From: Mesorhizobium sp. AR07
GTDB taxonomy: Bacteria > Pseudomonadota > Alphaproteobacteria > Rhizobiales > Rhizobiaceae
Reading direction: 5' to 3'
Assembly: GCF_024746815.1 (NCBI RefSeq)
Contig: NZ_CP080525.1
Location: 5,450,501 to 5,514,500, forward strand
Length of the DNA stretch: 64,000 bases
Below are positions 1 to 7,992 of this stretch, piece after piece (the stretch's first letter is position 1; the number at the start of each line of letters is the position of its first letter). The translations under genes were made by a program, and so were the position numbers. The notes beneath the pieces were generated by a model that saw only the letters and a program-made list of their open reading frames with translations, had not been told where the DNA came from and searched no databases.

Positions 1-828
1 TCGAATGTCGTCGATTACACGGAAAAGCTCCCGGTCGAACGGGCTTACCGGGTCAGCGCGTCCTCGGTCGGCCACGGCACCGATCTCTATGTGCTGGTGT
101 TCAAGGACCAGAGCGAAGCGCGCAGGATCGACCGCATGCGCGCCGACTTCATCGCCAATGCCAGTCACGAACTGCGCACGCCGCTTGCGTCCATCGCCGG
201 CTTCATCGAAACGCTGCGCGGACCGGCCCGCAACGACCCGGCGGCGCGCGATCAGTTCCTGCAGATCATGCAGAGCCAGACCGGTCGCATGGCGCGTCTG
301 ATCGACGATTTGTTGTCGCTGTCGCGGCTCGAGATGAAGCCCTATCTGAAGCCGGGCACCGAGGTCGACCTGCGCGAGACGGTCGACAGCGTCATCGATT
401 CGCTTGGACCGTTGGCCAGGGAAAACAGCGTTGCCATCGAGCGCGATTACGCCGACGGGCCGCTTGATGTGGCCGGCGATCGCGACGAGCTTTTCCAGGT
501 TTTTGAAAACCTCTTGGAAAACGCCTGCAAATACGGGCAGTCGGGCGGCCGTGTCGTGGTGTCGATCGCGCGCAGCGGTGCCGGCTCGGAGCCGGGCATC
601 GACGTGACCATCAGGGATTTTGGACCCGGCATTCCCGAGGAACACATTCCGCGCATCACCGAGCGCTTCTATCGCGTCGATGTCGAAACCAGCCGCACCC
701 AGAAGGGCACCGGCCTTGGTCTGTCGATCGTCAAGCATATCCTGACGCGTCACAACGCCCGGCTCTCGATCAAGTCCGAGGTCGGCAAGGGCGCTGCCTT
801 CTCGGTTCATTTGCCGACGCACGGATAA
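1..828 (+). CDS. phoR: Phosphate regulon sensor histidine kinase PhoR, C-terminal part
   Basis: Membrane histidine kinase that controls PhoB phosphorylation under phosphate limitation. The reading frame is open from the first base, so the N-terminus (membrane and PAS regions) lies to the left. Visible parts are the H-box with the phosphorylated histidine (ASHELRTPL), the N-box (ENLLENACKYG), the G1 box (DFGPGIPEEH) and the G2 box (KGTGLGLSIVKHI), so the DHp and HATPase domains are complete. Assignment to PhoR rather than another kinase rests on the sequence type and on phoU lying next downstream. The pst transporter genes that often separate the two are absent here. Confidence 0.85.
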   Translation, partial: SNVVDYTEKLPVERAYRVSASSVGHGTDLYVLVFKDQSEARRIDRMRADFIANASHELRTPLASIAGFIETLRGPARNDPAARDQFLQIMQSQTGRMARLIDDLLSLSRLEMKPYLKPGTEVDLRETVDSVIDSLGPLARENSVAIERDYADGPLDVAGDRDELFQVFENLLENACKYGQSGGRVVVSIARSGAGSEPGIDVTIRDFGPGIPEEHIPRITERFYRVDVETSRTQKGTGLGLSIVKHILTRHNARLSIKSEVGKGAAFSVHLPTHG

Positions 829-939
829 CGCCCTAGTTTTCCACGGGACCGTTTCTTTTTTCTGTCATCCGGCTAGCGTATCAGCGGGGATTCGAGGAAA
901 CGACTCAAAGTCAAAACACACGTGGGAAGGCATTCGTCC

Positions 940-1665
940 ATGCAGTCCGTGCATATTATGAGCGCCTATGATGAGGAGTTGAAATATCTGTCGAAGCGCA
1001 TCGCGGCGATGGGTGGCCACGCCGAGCGCATGGTCGAGCAGGCAGTCGCGGCCCTCGTCAATGCCGATCCGGGGCTGGCCCAGAAGGTCATTCGTGATGA
1101 CGCGGTGCTGGACGAGGGGCAGCGCGAGATCGACGACAAGGCGATCATCATCATCGCCAAGCGTCAGCCGATGGCGACGGACCTGCGCGAGATCGTCGGC
1201 GCCATCCGCATTTCCGCCGACCTCGAACGGGTCGGCGACCTTGGCAAGAACGTTGCCAAGCGAGTGGTCGCCGTCATCGACGGACGCCAGCCGACCAGCC
1301 TGTTCCGCGGCATCGAGGCCCTGGCCAATTTGGCGCTGACCCAGCTCAAGGAAGTGCTCGACGTCTACGCATCGCGCTCGGTCGACAATATCGGCTTCGT
1401 GCGCGACCGCGACGACCAGATCGACGCCATGTACACATCGCTGTTTCGCGAATTGCTGACCTACATGATGGAAGATCCGCGCAACATCACGCCTTGCACC
1501 CATCTGCTGTTCTGCGCCAAGAACATCGAGCGCATCGGCGATCACGCCACCAACATTGCCGAGACCATCTACTACATCGTCACCGGTGAGCAGATGCCGG
1601 CCGAGCGCCCGAAGGGCGACAAGACCGACAAGATCAGCGTTTCCGCGACGCCGCCGGTTGATTGA
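940..1665 (+). CDS. phoU: Phosphate signalling protein PhoU
   Basis: Cytoplasmic helical-bundle protein that links the Pst phosphate transporter to PhoR and represses the Pho regulon when phosphate is plentiful. The 241-residue product has the two PhoU repeats, each with the conserved E/D-R-(I/V)-GD signature (DLERVGDLGKNVAKR near residue 90, IERIGDHATNIAE near residue 195). The ATG is preferred over a GTG 18 bases upstream because a GGAAGG ribosome site sits 9 bases before it. A later ATG at 958 is also possible. No phoB or pst gene follows; the next gene is convergent. Confidence 0.93.
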   Translation: MQSVHIMSAYDEELKYLSKRIAAMGGHAERMVEQAVAALVNADPGLAQKVIRDDAVLDEGQREIDDKAIIIIAKRQPMATDLREIVGAIRISADLERVGDLGKNVAKRVVAVIDGRQPTSLFRGIEALANLALTQLKEVLDVYASRSVDNIGFVRDRDDQIDAMYTSLFRELLTYMMEDPRNITPCTHLLFCAKNIERIGDHATNIAETIYYIVTGEQMPAERPKGDKTDKISVSATPPVD

Positions 1666-1667
1666 AC

Positions 1668-1758
1668 GGCAGTAGGGCAGTAGGGCAGTAGGGCAGTAGG
1701 GCAGTAGGTTAAGAAAACGCCTCGCGAGCGCGGTTCAAAACATACTGCCCTACTGCCT
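1668..1758. repeat. 8-bp tandem repeat with inverted copy between convergent genes
   Basis: Five perfect head-to-tail copies of GGCAGTAG (1668-1707) begin 2 bases after the phoU stop. A near-perfect inverted copy of two units lies at 1742-1757, so either strand can fold a long stem. It sits exactly between the 3' ends of convergent phoU and gcrA and may act as a shared transcript end. Copy number of such arrays is often variable. Confidence 0.85.
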
Positions 1759-1772
1759 TACCCCCTATTCCC

Positions 1773-2291
1773 TTACCTGCTCCGCCGCCGCTCCGATGCC
1801 GGCTGGAAAGCCAGGCGGGCGTGGTACTTGCAGTAGGGACCGGTCTCGGCGGCCTCGTTGCCGCAGAAATGGAAGTCCTCTGAAAGCGGATCGCCGTTCG
1901 GCCATTTGCAGGTCCGTTCGGTCAGCTCGACGAGCTGCAGGTGCCGCGAGATCGGCAGCACGACATTCTCGACCGGGCGGATGTAGTGGCGCGCCACCGG
2001 TTCGGTGTCGAACTGCGTCTGCAACGCCGTCGCGCCGATCGATGTCGTGACATGGCGCGCAGCGGTTGCGGCGCGCGATACCGATTTCTGAACGGTCGAT
2101 CCTTGCGCCGCCTTCTTCTGGCGTGCCGGCGTGGCGGTCGAACGACCGCGGCCCGACAGTTTCAGCCGGTGCACCTTGCCGATGACCGCATTGCGGCTGA
2201 CCCCTCCAAGCTGCGCAGCAATCTGGCTTGCGCTCAGACCCTCCGACCACAGTTTCTTGAGAAGTTCTACCCGCTCGTCAGTCCAGTTCAT
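1773..2291 (-). CDS. gcrA: GcrA cell-cycle regulator
   Basis: Sigma70-associated regulator found in alphaproteobacteria. It activates promoters carrying CcrM-methylated GANTC sites and so couples transcription to DNA replication. The 172-residue protein opens with the diagnostic MNWTDERVELLKKLWSEGLS stretch and the helix-turn-helix (ASQIAAQLGGVSRNAVIGKV). A basic Ala/Thr/Gln linker follows, then a C-terminal segment with Cys and His (KWPNGDP...FCGNEA...YCKYHARLA) that in the family contacts RNA polymerase sigma. Length and ends match the family. It is transcribed away from argD and converges on phoU. Confidence 0.95.
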   Translation of the reverse strand: MNWTDERVELLKKLWSEGLSASQIAAQLGGVSRNAVIGKVHRLKLSGRGRSTATPARQKKAAQGSTVQKSVSRAATAARHVTTSIGATALQTQFDTEPVARHYIRPVENVVLPISRHLQLVELTERTCKWPNGDPLSEDFHFCGNEAAETGPYCKYHARLAFQPASERRRSR

Positions 2292-2324
2292 GAGACCGCG
2301 CTCCTGCTAAGCGTGCGGCAATCG

Positions 2325-2472
2325 GAATCCATTCCCGACCCGGCAACATTTGCCGGGGCAGACACCACATATATCTGGTGATTAGGTCCGCCGCACGAAA
2401 TCTAGTTATTTCTCGACTACAACTACCTTATGCGCTGACTCGGTGACAAGAGTCCCAAGTGCAACACGAATC
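2325..2472. promoter_or_regulatory. Cluster of four GANTC (CcrM) sites between gcrA and argD
   Basis: GAATC at 2325, GACTC at 2437, GAGTC at 2450 and GAATC at 2468, three of them within 36 bases. GANTC is the CcrM methylation site, and GcrA acts at methylated copies. Base composition predicts roughly one site per 300 bases, so this is a local enrichment. That it controls gcrA or argD is inference. Confidence 0.5.
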
Positions 2473-2590
2473 GGTTTTTTCGGTTTTCCCCAACTTGCCC
2501 GGTCGCTTATGAGCCGGCGTCTCGTCAGGGGGCTTGCCGCGCGCCACTACGCGACGTTTTCGTTGACTTCATGGCCGAAAAACACGATAA

Positions 2591-2622
2591 GCCGCAAAGG
2601 CCGCCGCTTTGGCGGCTTTTTT
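2591..2622 (+). terminator. Intrinsic terminator or attenuator in the argD leader
   Basis: GCCGCC (2600-2605), a 5-base loop, GGCGGC (2611-2616) and six T. The stem is extended by AAAG/T pairing. The preceding segment GCCGCAAAG (2591-2599) can pair with the same 3' arm, giving a competing fold. The T-run ends 28 bases before the argD start and no plus-strand gene precedes it, so either it stops read-through or it attenuates argD. Confidence 0.7.
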
Positions 2623-2649
2623 GATTTTCCGGTACCGGAGACGCATATA

Positions 2650-3849
2650 ATGAGCGGTTCGGCGCTTTACGAGACCTTTGCTCGCGCACCCCTGGCCTTC
2701 GATCACGGGGAAGGCACCTGGCTGGTTACCGACAAGGGCGAGCGATATCTCGATTTCGCCGGCGGCATCGCCGTCAATTCGCTGGGCCATAGCCACCCGC
2801 ATCTGGTCGCGGCACTCACCGAGCAGGCCGCCAAGCTGTGGCATGTCTCCAATCTCTATGAGATTCCGGCGCAGAGCCGGCTCGGCGAGCGGCTGGTGGA
2901 TGCCACCTTCGCCGACAAGGTGTTCTTCACCAATTCCGGCGCCGAGGCGCTGGAATGCGCGATCAAGACGGCGCGGCGCTACCAATTCGTCAAGGGACAC
3001 CCCGAACGTTTCCGCATCATCACCTTTGAAGGCGCCTTCCATGGCCGCACGCTGGCGACCATCGCTGCCGGCGGCCAATACAAATATCTCGAAGGCTTCG
3101 GACCCAAGGTCGAAGGCTTCGACCAGGTCGGCTTCGACGACATCGACGCTGCCGAAAAGGCGATCACGCCGGAGACGGCGGCGATCCTGATCGAACCGGT
3201 ACAGGGCGAGGGCGGCATCCGTCCGGTGCCGACGCAATCGCTGAAGCGGCTCCGGCAGTTGTGCGAGCAGCACGGCCTGCTCTTGATCTTCGACGAGGTC
3301 CAGTGCGGCATCGGCCGTACCGGCAAGCTCTTCGCGCATGAATGGTCCGGTGTCACGCCTGACATCATGGCGATCGCCAAGGGCATTGGCGGCGGCTTCC
3401 CGATGGGCGCCTGCCTTGCCACCGACGAAGCAGCAGTCGGCATGACAGCCGGCGTGCATGGCACCACGTTCGGCGGCAATCCGCTGGCCATGGCGGTCGG
3501 CAACGCTGTGCTCGACGTCGTGCTGGAAGACGGTTTCCTGGAAGATGTCCAGCGCAAGGCACTGCTGATGAAGCAGGGACTGGCGGCGGTTGCCGATGAG
3601 TTTCCCGAGGTCATCGAGGACATCAGGGGCACCGGGCTGATGCTCGGCCTCAAATGCGCCATGCCCAACACCAAGGTGAACATGGCATTGCGCGACCAGC
3701 ACCTGCTGGCGGTTCCGGCCGGCGACAACGTCATTCGCCTGCTGCCGCCGCTCACCGTCACCGACGCCGAGATCCACGAAGCGCTCAACCGCATCCGCGC
3801 CGGCGCCAAGGGCCTTGTGGAGGCGATCGCCTCCGCCGCAGCGAAGTAA
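2650..3849 (+). CDS. argD: Acetylornithine aminotransferase
   Basis: PLP-dependent class III aminotransferase that converts N-acetylglutamate semialdehyde to N-acetylornithine in arginine synthesis; it may also act in lysine synthesis. The 399-residue product has the class III signatures: the FFTNSGAEA phosphate-binding loop, the DEVQCGIGRTG segment with the cofactor-contacting Asp, and IMAIAKGIGGGFPMGA with the Schiff-base lysine. The frame stays open about 200 bases further upstream, but the ATG after a GGAG site (2637-2640) matches the family N-terminus (SALYETFARAPLAF). argF follows after 15 bases, indicating one transcript. Confidence 0.96.
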   Translation: MSGSALYETFARAPLAFDHGEGTWLVTDKGERYLDFAGGIAVNSLGHSHPHLVAALTEQAAKLWHVSNLYEIPAQSRLGERLVDATFADKVFFTNSGAEALECAIKTARRYQFVKGHPERFRIITFEGAFHGRTLATIAAGGQYKYLEGFGPKVEGFDQVGFDDIDAAEKAITPETAAILIEPVQGEGGIRPVPTQSLKRLRQLCEQHGLLLIFDEVQCGIGRTGKLFAHEWSGVTPDIMAIAKGIGGGFPMGACLATDEAAVGMTAGVHGTTFGGNPLAMAVGNAVLDVVLEDGFLEDVQRKALLMKQGLAAVADEFPEVIEDIRGTGLMLGLKCAMPNTKVNMALRDQHLLAVPAGDNVIRLLPPLTVTDAEIHEALNRIRAGAKGLVEAIASAAAK

Positions 3850-3864
3850 ATTCGAAAGATCCTG

Positions 3865-4776
3865 ATGAGCCCTCGTCATTTCACCGATCTTTCCGCCGTT
3901 TCCGAAGGCGATCTGCGCTTCATGCTGGACGACGCGGTGGTGCGAAAGGCTCGCCTCAAGGCCGGCGAACGGACCAAGCCGCTCGAAGGCAAGGTGCTGG
4001 CGATGATCTTCGACAAGCCGTCGACGCGTACGCGCGTGTCCTTCGACGTCGGCATGCGCCAGCTCGGCGGCGAGACCATCATGCTGACCGGCACGGAGAT
4101 GCAGCTTGGCCGCTCCGAGACCATCGCCGACACCGCCAAGGTGCTGTCGCGCTATGTCGATGCGATCATGATCCGCACCACCTCGCACGAACGTCTGCTC
4201 GAACTGACCGAGAATGCCACCGTTCCGGTGATCAACGGGCTGACCGACGACACCCATCCCTGCCAGCTGATGGCCGACATCATGACCTTCGAGGAGCATC
4301 GCGGCCCGGTCGCCGGCAAGACCATTGCCTGGACCGGCGACGGCAACAATGTGCTGCACTCCTTGCTCGAAGCCTCGGCGCGGTTCCGCTTCAACCTCAA
4401 CGTCGCCGTTCCCGAAGGCAGCGAACCGGCACGGACGCATATCGACTGGTCGCAGGCGCATGGCGGCAAGCTGCACTTCACCCGCTCGCCCGAGGAAGCC
4501 GTGGACCAGGCCGATTGCGTCGTCACCGATTGCTGGGTGTCGATGGGCCAGGAGCATCGCGCCCGCGGCCACAACGTGTTCTCGCCCTATCAGGTCAACG
4601 CCAAGCTGATGGCGAAGGCCAAGCCGGATGCCCTGTTCATGCACTGCCTGCCGGCGCATCGCGGCGAAGAGGTGACCGACGAGGTCATCGACGGACCGCA
4701 TTCGGTGGTCTTCGACGAGGCCGAGAATCGGCTCCATGCCCAGAAGGCCGTGCTCGCCTGGTGTCTCGGCGCTTGA
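3865..4776 (+). CDS. argF: Ornithine carbamoyltransferase
   Basis: Makes citrulline from ornithine and carbamoyl phosphate. The 303-residue protein carries the carbamoyl-phosphate site STRTR (KPSTRTRVSF), the HPCQ motif (DDTHPCQLMAD) and the ornithine-binding HCLPAHRGEE segment, all intact. It lies 15 bases after argD, so the two arginine genes are co-transcribed; hslO continues the same direction 78 bases on. Confidence 0.97.
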   Translation: MSPRHFTDLSAVSEGDLRFMLDDAVVRKARLKAGERTKPLEGKVLAMIFDKPSTRTRVSFDVGMRQLGGETIMLTGTEMQLGRSETIADTAKVLSRYVDAIMIRTTSHERLLELTENATVPVINGLTDDTHPCQLMADIMTFEEHRGPVAGKTIAWTGDGNNVLHSLLEASARFRFNLNVAVPEGSEPARTHIDWSQAHGGKLHFTRSPEEAVDQADCVVTDCWVSMGQEHRARGHNVFSPYQVNAKLMAKAKPDALFMHCLPAHRGEEVTDEVIDGPHSVVFDEAENRLHAQKAVLAWCLGA

Positions 4777-4854
4777 TCTGAGGGAGTGTGATGCCTATTT
4801 GCGCCGCATCACGCAAATCAAGCGCGTTTCGACGCATGCGCCCCGGAGGGCGGC

Positions 4855-5889
4855 ATGGCCGCGCCCCGGAGCTTTGTCATGTTGGAAACCTATCAAGTGA
4901 CTGAACATCACCCCAAACTCGGCGAATTCGGCTACGCTGGCGACGATCACGTCGTGCCCTTCGAGGTTGGCCCGCTCGATGTGCGCGGCCGCACCGTTCA
5001 GCTCGGGCCGATGCTCGACGCCATCCTCACCCGCCACGACTATCCCGAGCCGGTCGCCCGCCTGCTGGCGGAAGCCTGTGTGCTGACGGTGCTGCTTGGC
5101 ACGTCGCTGAAGTTCGAGGGCAAGTTCATCCTGCAGACCCGCACCGACGGGCCGGTCGACATGCTGGTGGCGGATTTTACCACGCCTTCGGCGCTGCGCG
5201 CCTATGCGCGCTTCGACGCGGACCGGCTGGAGGCGCTGGTCGCTGCCGGCGAAACCTCTCAGCAGACGCTGCTCGGCAGTGGCGTGCTGGCGCTGACCAT
5301 CGACCAGGGCGCTCACACGCAGCGCTATCAGGGCATCGTCCAGCTCGATGGCGAAACGCTGGAAGACGCGGCACGCACCTATTTCCGTCAGTCGGAGCAG
5401 ATTCCGACCGATCTCAGGCTCTCGGTGGCCAAGCTGTTGACGCCCGGCCCCGGCGGCGCCCGCGAGCAGTGGCGCGCCGGCGGCATCCTGGCGCAGTTCC
5501 TGCCGCAGTCGCCCGAGCGCATGCGCGTCCCGGACCTGCCGGGCGGTGACGGCGATCCGCGCGAGGAGATCCACGATCCGGCTGACAATTCCTGGCAGGA
5601 GCTGCTGGCATTGCTCGGCACCATCGAGCCGACCGAACTGATCGATCCGACGATCGGCGCCGAGCGGCTGCTCTACAGGCTGTTCCACGAGCATGGCGTG
5701 CGCGTCTTCGGCGGCGTTCCCGTCGCTGACCAGTGCTCATGCTCAAGAGACAAGATCCGCGGCATCCTCGAGGGTTTTTCGGCGCAGGAGATCAAGGACA
5801 GCACCGAGGATGGCGGCATCCATGTCGCCTGCGAATTCTGCTCGAAACAATACGACTTCGATCCGGCGGAATTTGCGGCAGCTCAGTGA
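4855..5889 (+). CDS. hslO: Hsp33 redox-regulated chaperone
   Basis: Cytoplasmic holdase chaperone activated by oxidation. The zinc-binding C-terminal switch is intact: CSC in VADQCSCSRDKI and CxxC in ACEFCSKQYDF. The product is 344 residues, slightly longer than many homologues. The chosen ATG follows a GGAGG site at 4845-4849; an internal ATG at 4879 (MLETYQVTEHH) is a possible alternative start. It follows argF in the same direction, as in many rhizobia. Confidence 0.95.
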   Translation: MAAPRSFVMLETYQVTEHHPKLGEFGYAGDDHVVPFEVGPLDVRGRTVQLGPMLDAILTRHDYPEPVARLLAEACVLTVLLGTSLKFEGKFILQTRTDGPVDMLVADFTTPSALRAYARFDADRLEALVAAGETSQQTLLGSGVLALTIDQGAHTQRYQGIVQLDGETLEDAARTYFRQSEQIPTDLRLSVAKLLTPGPGGAREQWRAGGILAQFLPQSPERMRVPDLPGGDGDPREEIHDPADNSWQELLALLGTIEPTELIDPTIGAERLLYRLFHEHGVRVFGGVPVADQCSCSRDKIRGILEGFSAQEIKDSTEDGGIHVACEFCSKQYDFDPAEFAAAQ

Positions 5890-5930
5890 GATAATCCTTC
5901 TGCCCTTGCGGGCGGGGCAATCGCATATGG

Positions 5931-6140
5931 ATTCTTGCGAAGAAGGACCCCCACCCTAACCCTCCCCACAAGGGGGAGGGAACGCTACCGCGTGCTTTTA
6001 CTTCCTCTTTGGCCTCGAAACGCAGGTAATTTGCCGAGGTCATCGCCAACGGAAGTCTCCCTCCCCCTTGTGGGGAGGGTTAGGGGTGGGGGTACTTCAT
6101 AGAGCGAGGCCTCAGCTTCCCATATGCGATAGCCCTGCCG
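5931..6140. repeat. Palindromic dispersed repeat, copy 1
   Basis: A roughly 210 bp unit with terminal arms of about 33 bases in inverted orientation (cores CCACCCTAACCCTCCCCAC and its complement) and a more variable centre. The same unit occurs at 11460-11671, including the left flank ATTCTTGCGAAGAAGGA and the right end CTTCCCA...GCGAT. It fills most of the hslO-apaG gap. It resembles the non-coding palindromic repeats common between rhizobial genes. Confidence 0.9.
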
Positions 6141-6207
6141 TTCGCGGGGAGAAGGTACCGGCAGGCGAATGAGGGCAGCGCCAACTTTCGGCGACCGCAT
6201 GCGGGTT

Positions 6208-6600
6208 TTAATTCACCGTGCGCCGCGTGCCCGGCAGATCGAGCGAGAAGGCGGGGATGGCGATGTCAAAGGTCTCGCCCCGCTTGTTGCGCATCGTGTA
6301 GCGCCCGACCATGATGCCGGACGGTGTCGAGAGCGGACAGCCCGACGTGTATTGATAGCTGTCGCCGGGATTGAGCTCGGGCTGGTCGCCGACGACGCCC
6401 GGGCCGCGCACCTCCTCGACTCGGCCGGTGCCGTCGGTTATGTGCCAATAGCGCGACAACAACTGCACGAACTCGTCCGACTGGTTGTCGATGGTGATGT
6501 GGTAGCCCCAGACATAGCGGTTCTCGGCCGGATCCGAGCGATCCTCCAGGTAGAACGGCCTGACCTGCACTTCGATGTTGCGCGTGACGGCGCGGTACAT
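6208..6600 (-). CDS. apaG: ApaG domain protein
   Basis: Single-domain ApaG protein with an immunoglobulin-like fold; its cellular role is not settled. The 130-residue product has the family signatures YVWGYHITIDNQS, LLSRYWHITD and VVGDQPELNPGDSYQYTSG. The ATG giving MYRAVTRNIEV is preferred over a TTG four codons upstream, because GGAG lies at proper spacing before the ATG and the family starts here. Confidence 0.93.
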   Translation of the reverse strand: MYRAVTRNIEVQVRPFYLEDRSDPAENRYVWGYHITIDNQSDEFVQLLSRYWHITDGTGRVEEVRGPGVVGDQPELNPGDSYQYTSGCPLSTPSGIMVGRYTMRNKRGETFDIAIPAFSLDLPGTRRTVN

Positions 6601-6826
6601 AAGCGGCTCCAAAACAATCCGGTAACTTTCGGCGCTCCACGCTGGCTGGTCAACGGTGCGCGTCCTGTCATTGCGGCCTCAAAGGCAGGTGCCGGCAAAG
6701 AATGTCATTTAAGTGACACAGGACAATGATGGTGTGCACCGATCAGTGCCGCGCGACTCGGGCGCTCTGTCGAACTGTTGAAATCGGTCGTCATGCGGCC
6801 GGTTTTTCTGGAGTGACCGGATCTCG

Positions 6827-7978
6827 ATGGAACTCACTCTCATAGCCGCCACGCTTTCAACTGCTCTCATCCTCTCCAATCTCGCCAGCATCCTGCTCGC
6901 CGCTTCGCGCCTGAAGCGCCGCCACACCATCGCGTCGCCGGCCGGCAAGTCGCCGCCGGTGTCGATCGTCGTGCCGTCACGCGGCGTCGAGCCGTTCACG
7001 CAGGAGACGCTCGAGCGTGCCTTCTCGCTCGACTGGCCGCGTTACGAACTGATCTTCTGCGTCGCCCATGCCGACGATCCGGTGGTCAGGCTGATCCGCG
7101 CCGCCATCGTCCGTTTTCCCATGGTACCGGCTCGGCTGCTGTTCGGCGATGACCGCATCAGCGCCAATCCGAAGCTCAACAATTGCGTCAAGGGCTGGGA
7201 AGCCGCGCGGCACAACTGGGTCATCCTGGCCGATTCCAACGTGCTGATGCCGAGAGACTACGTCCAGCACCTGATGGCGGCATGGCGGCCAAACACCGGC
7301 CTTGTCTGCTCGACGCCGATCGGCTCGCGGCCGGCCGGCTTCTGGGCCGAAGTCGAATGCGCCTTTCTCAACACGCTGCAGGCGCGCTGGCAATATGCCG
7401 GCGAGGCGCTCGGCCTTGGCTTTGCCCAAGGCAAGAGCATGCTCTGGAAGAAGCCGATGCTCGACGCCAGCGGCGGCATCCGTGCGCTTGCCGCCGAGAT
7501 CGCCGAGGACGCCGCCGCGACCAAGCTGGTCAATAGCCTCGGCCTGCGCGTCAATCTCGTCGCCTCGCCCTTCGAGCAGCCGCTCGGCCGGCGCAAATTT
7601 GACGAGATCTGGTCGCGCCAGGCCCGTTGGGCGCGCCTGCGCCGCGTCACCTTCCCGCTGTTTTTCGCACCCGAAATCCTGACTGGCGCGGTGGTGCCGC
7701 TTGCGCTTGCGCTGGTTGCGGCGGCAAGCGCCAGCGTCAGCCTCTGGGCAACCGCCATTGCCGTGCTGGCGGCTTTCTACCTTCCGGAGTGCGCACTGGC
7801 CTGGTCCAAGGGCTGGTACCTGTCGCCGCGCATGGTCGCGGCGACAATGGTGCGCGACATGATCCTGCCGGCGATGTGGGCGCGGGGCTGGCTCGGCGGC
7901 GCCGTCGACTGGCGCGGCAACGCGATGACCATTGGCACCAAGGCGGCCGAGCTGGAAGAGACGCCGTCCGGTGCCTGA
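6827..7978 (+). CDS. Ceramide glucosyltransferase-like glycosyltransferase (GT21 type)
   Basis: Membrane-bound glycosyltransferase that probably adds a sugar to a lipid acceptor at the cytoplasmic face. The 383-residue protein has an N-terminal membrane helix (residues 5-27), a GT-A catalytic domain with the D1-D2-D3 pattern of GT21 (HADD, DSNV, EDAA) followed by QARWARLRR, which fits the (Q/R)xxRW signature, and two C-terminal hydrophobic segments (about residues 285-330). Bacterial relatives make glycosylceramides or glucosyl diacylglycerols. The exact lipid cannot be told from sequence. It stands alone between apaG and metZ. Confidence 0.85.
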   Translation: MELTLIAATLSTALILSNLASILLAASRLKRRHTIASPAGKSPPVSIVVPSRGVEPFTQETLERAFSLDWPRYELIFCVAHADDPVVRLIRAAIVRFPMVPARLLFGDDRISANPKLNNCVKGWEAARHNWVILADSNVLMPRDYVQHLMAAWRPNTGLVCSTPIGSRPAGFWAEVECAFLNTLQARWQYAGEALGLGFAQGKSMLWKKPMLDASGGIRALAAEIAEDAAATKLVNSLGLRVNLVASPFEQPLGRRKFDEIWSRQARWARLRRVTFPLFFAPEILTGAVVPLALALVAAASASVSLWATAIAVLAAFYLPECALAWSKGWYLSPRMVAATMVRDMILPAMWARGWLGGAVDWRGNAMTIGTKAAELEETPSGA

Positions 7979-7992
7979 AAGCCAAAGGCCTC

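Noticed and set aside
829..921. Possible Pho box before phoU
   Set aside because: Only one half-site (CTGTCAT near 862) is present; the second direct repeat at the right spacing is absent.
2443..2649. N-terminal extension of ArgD
   Set aside because: The frame is open but does not resemble the family, contains the terminator hairpin and lacks a ribosome site; the ATG at 2650 fits.
2569..4737. Very long minus-strand frame over argD and argF
   Set aside because: It is the antisense of two well-recognised genes; no motif or ribosome site supports it.
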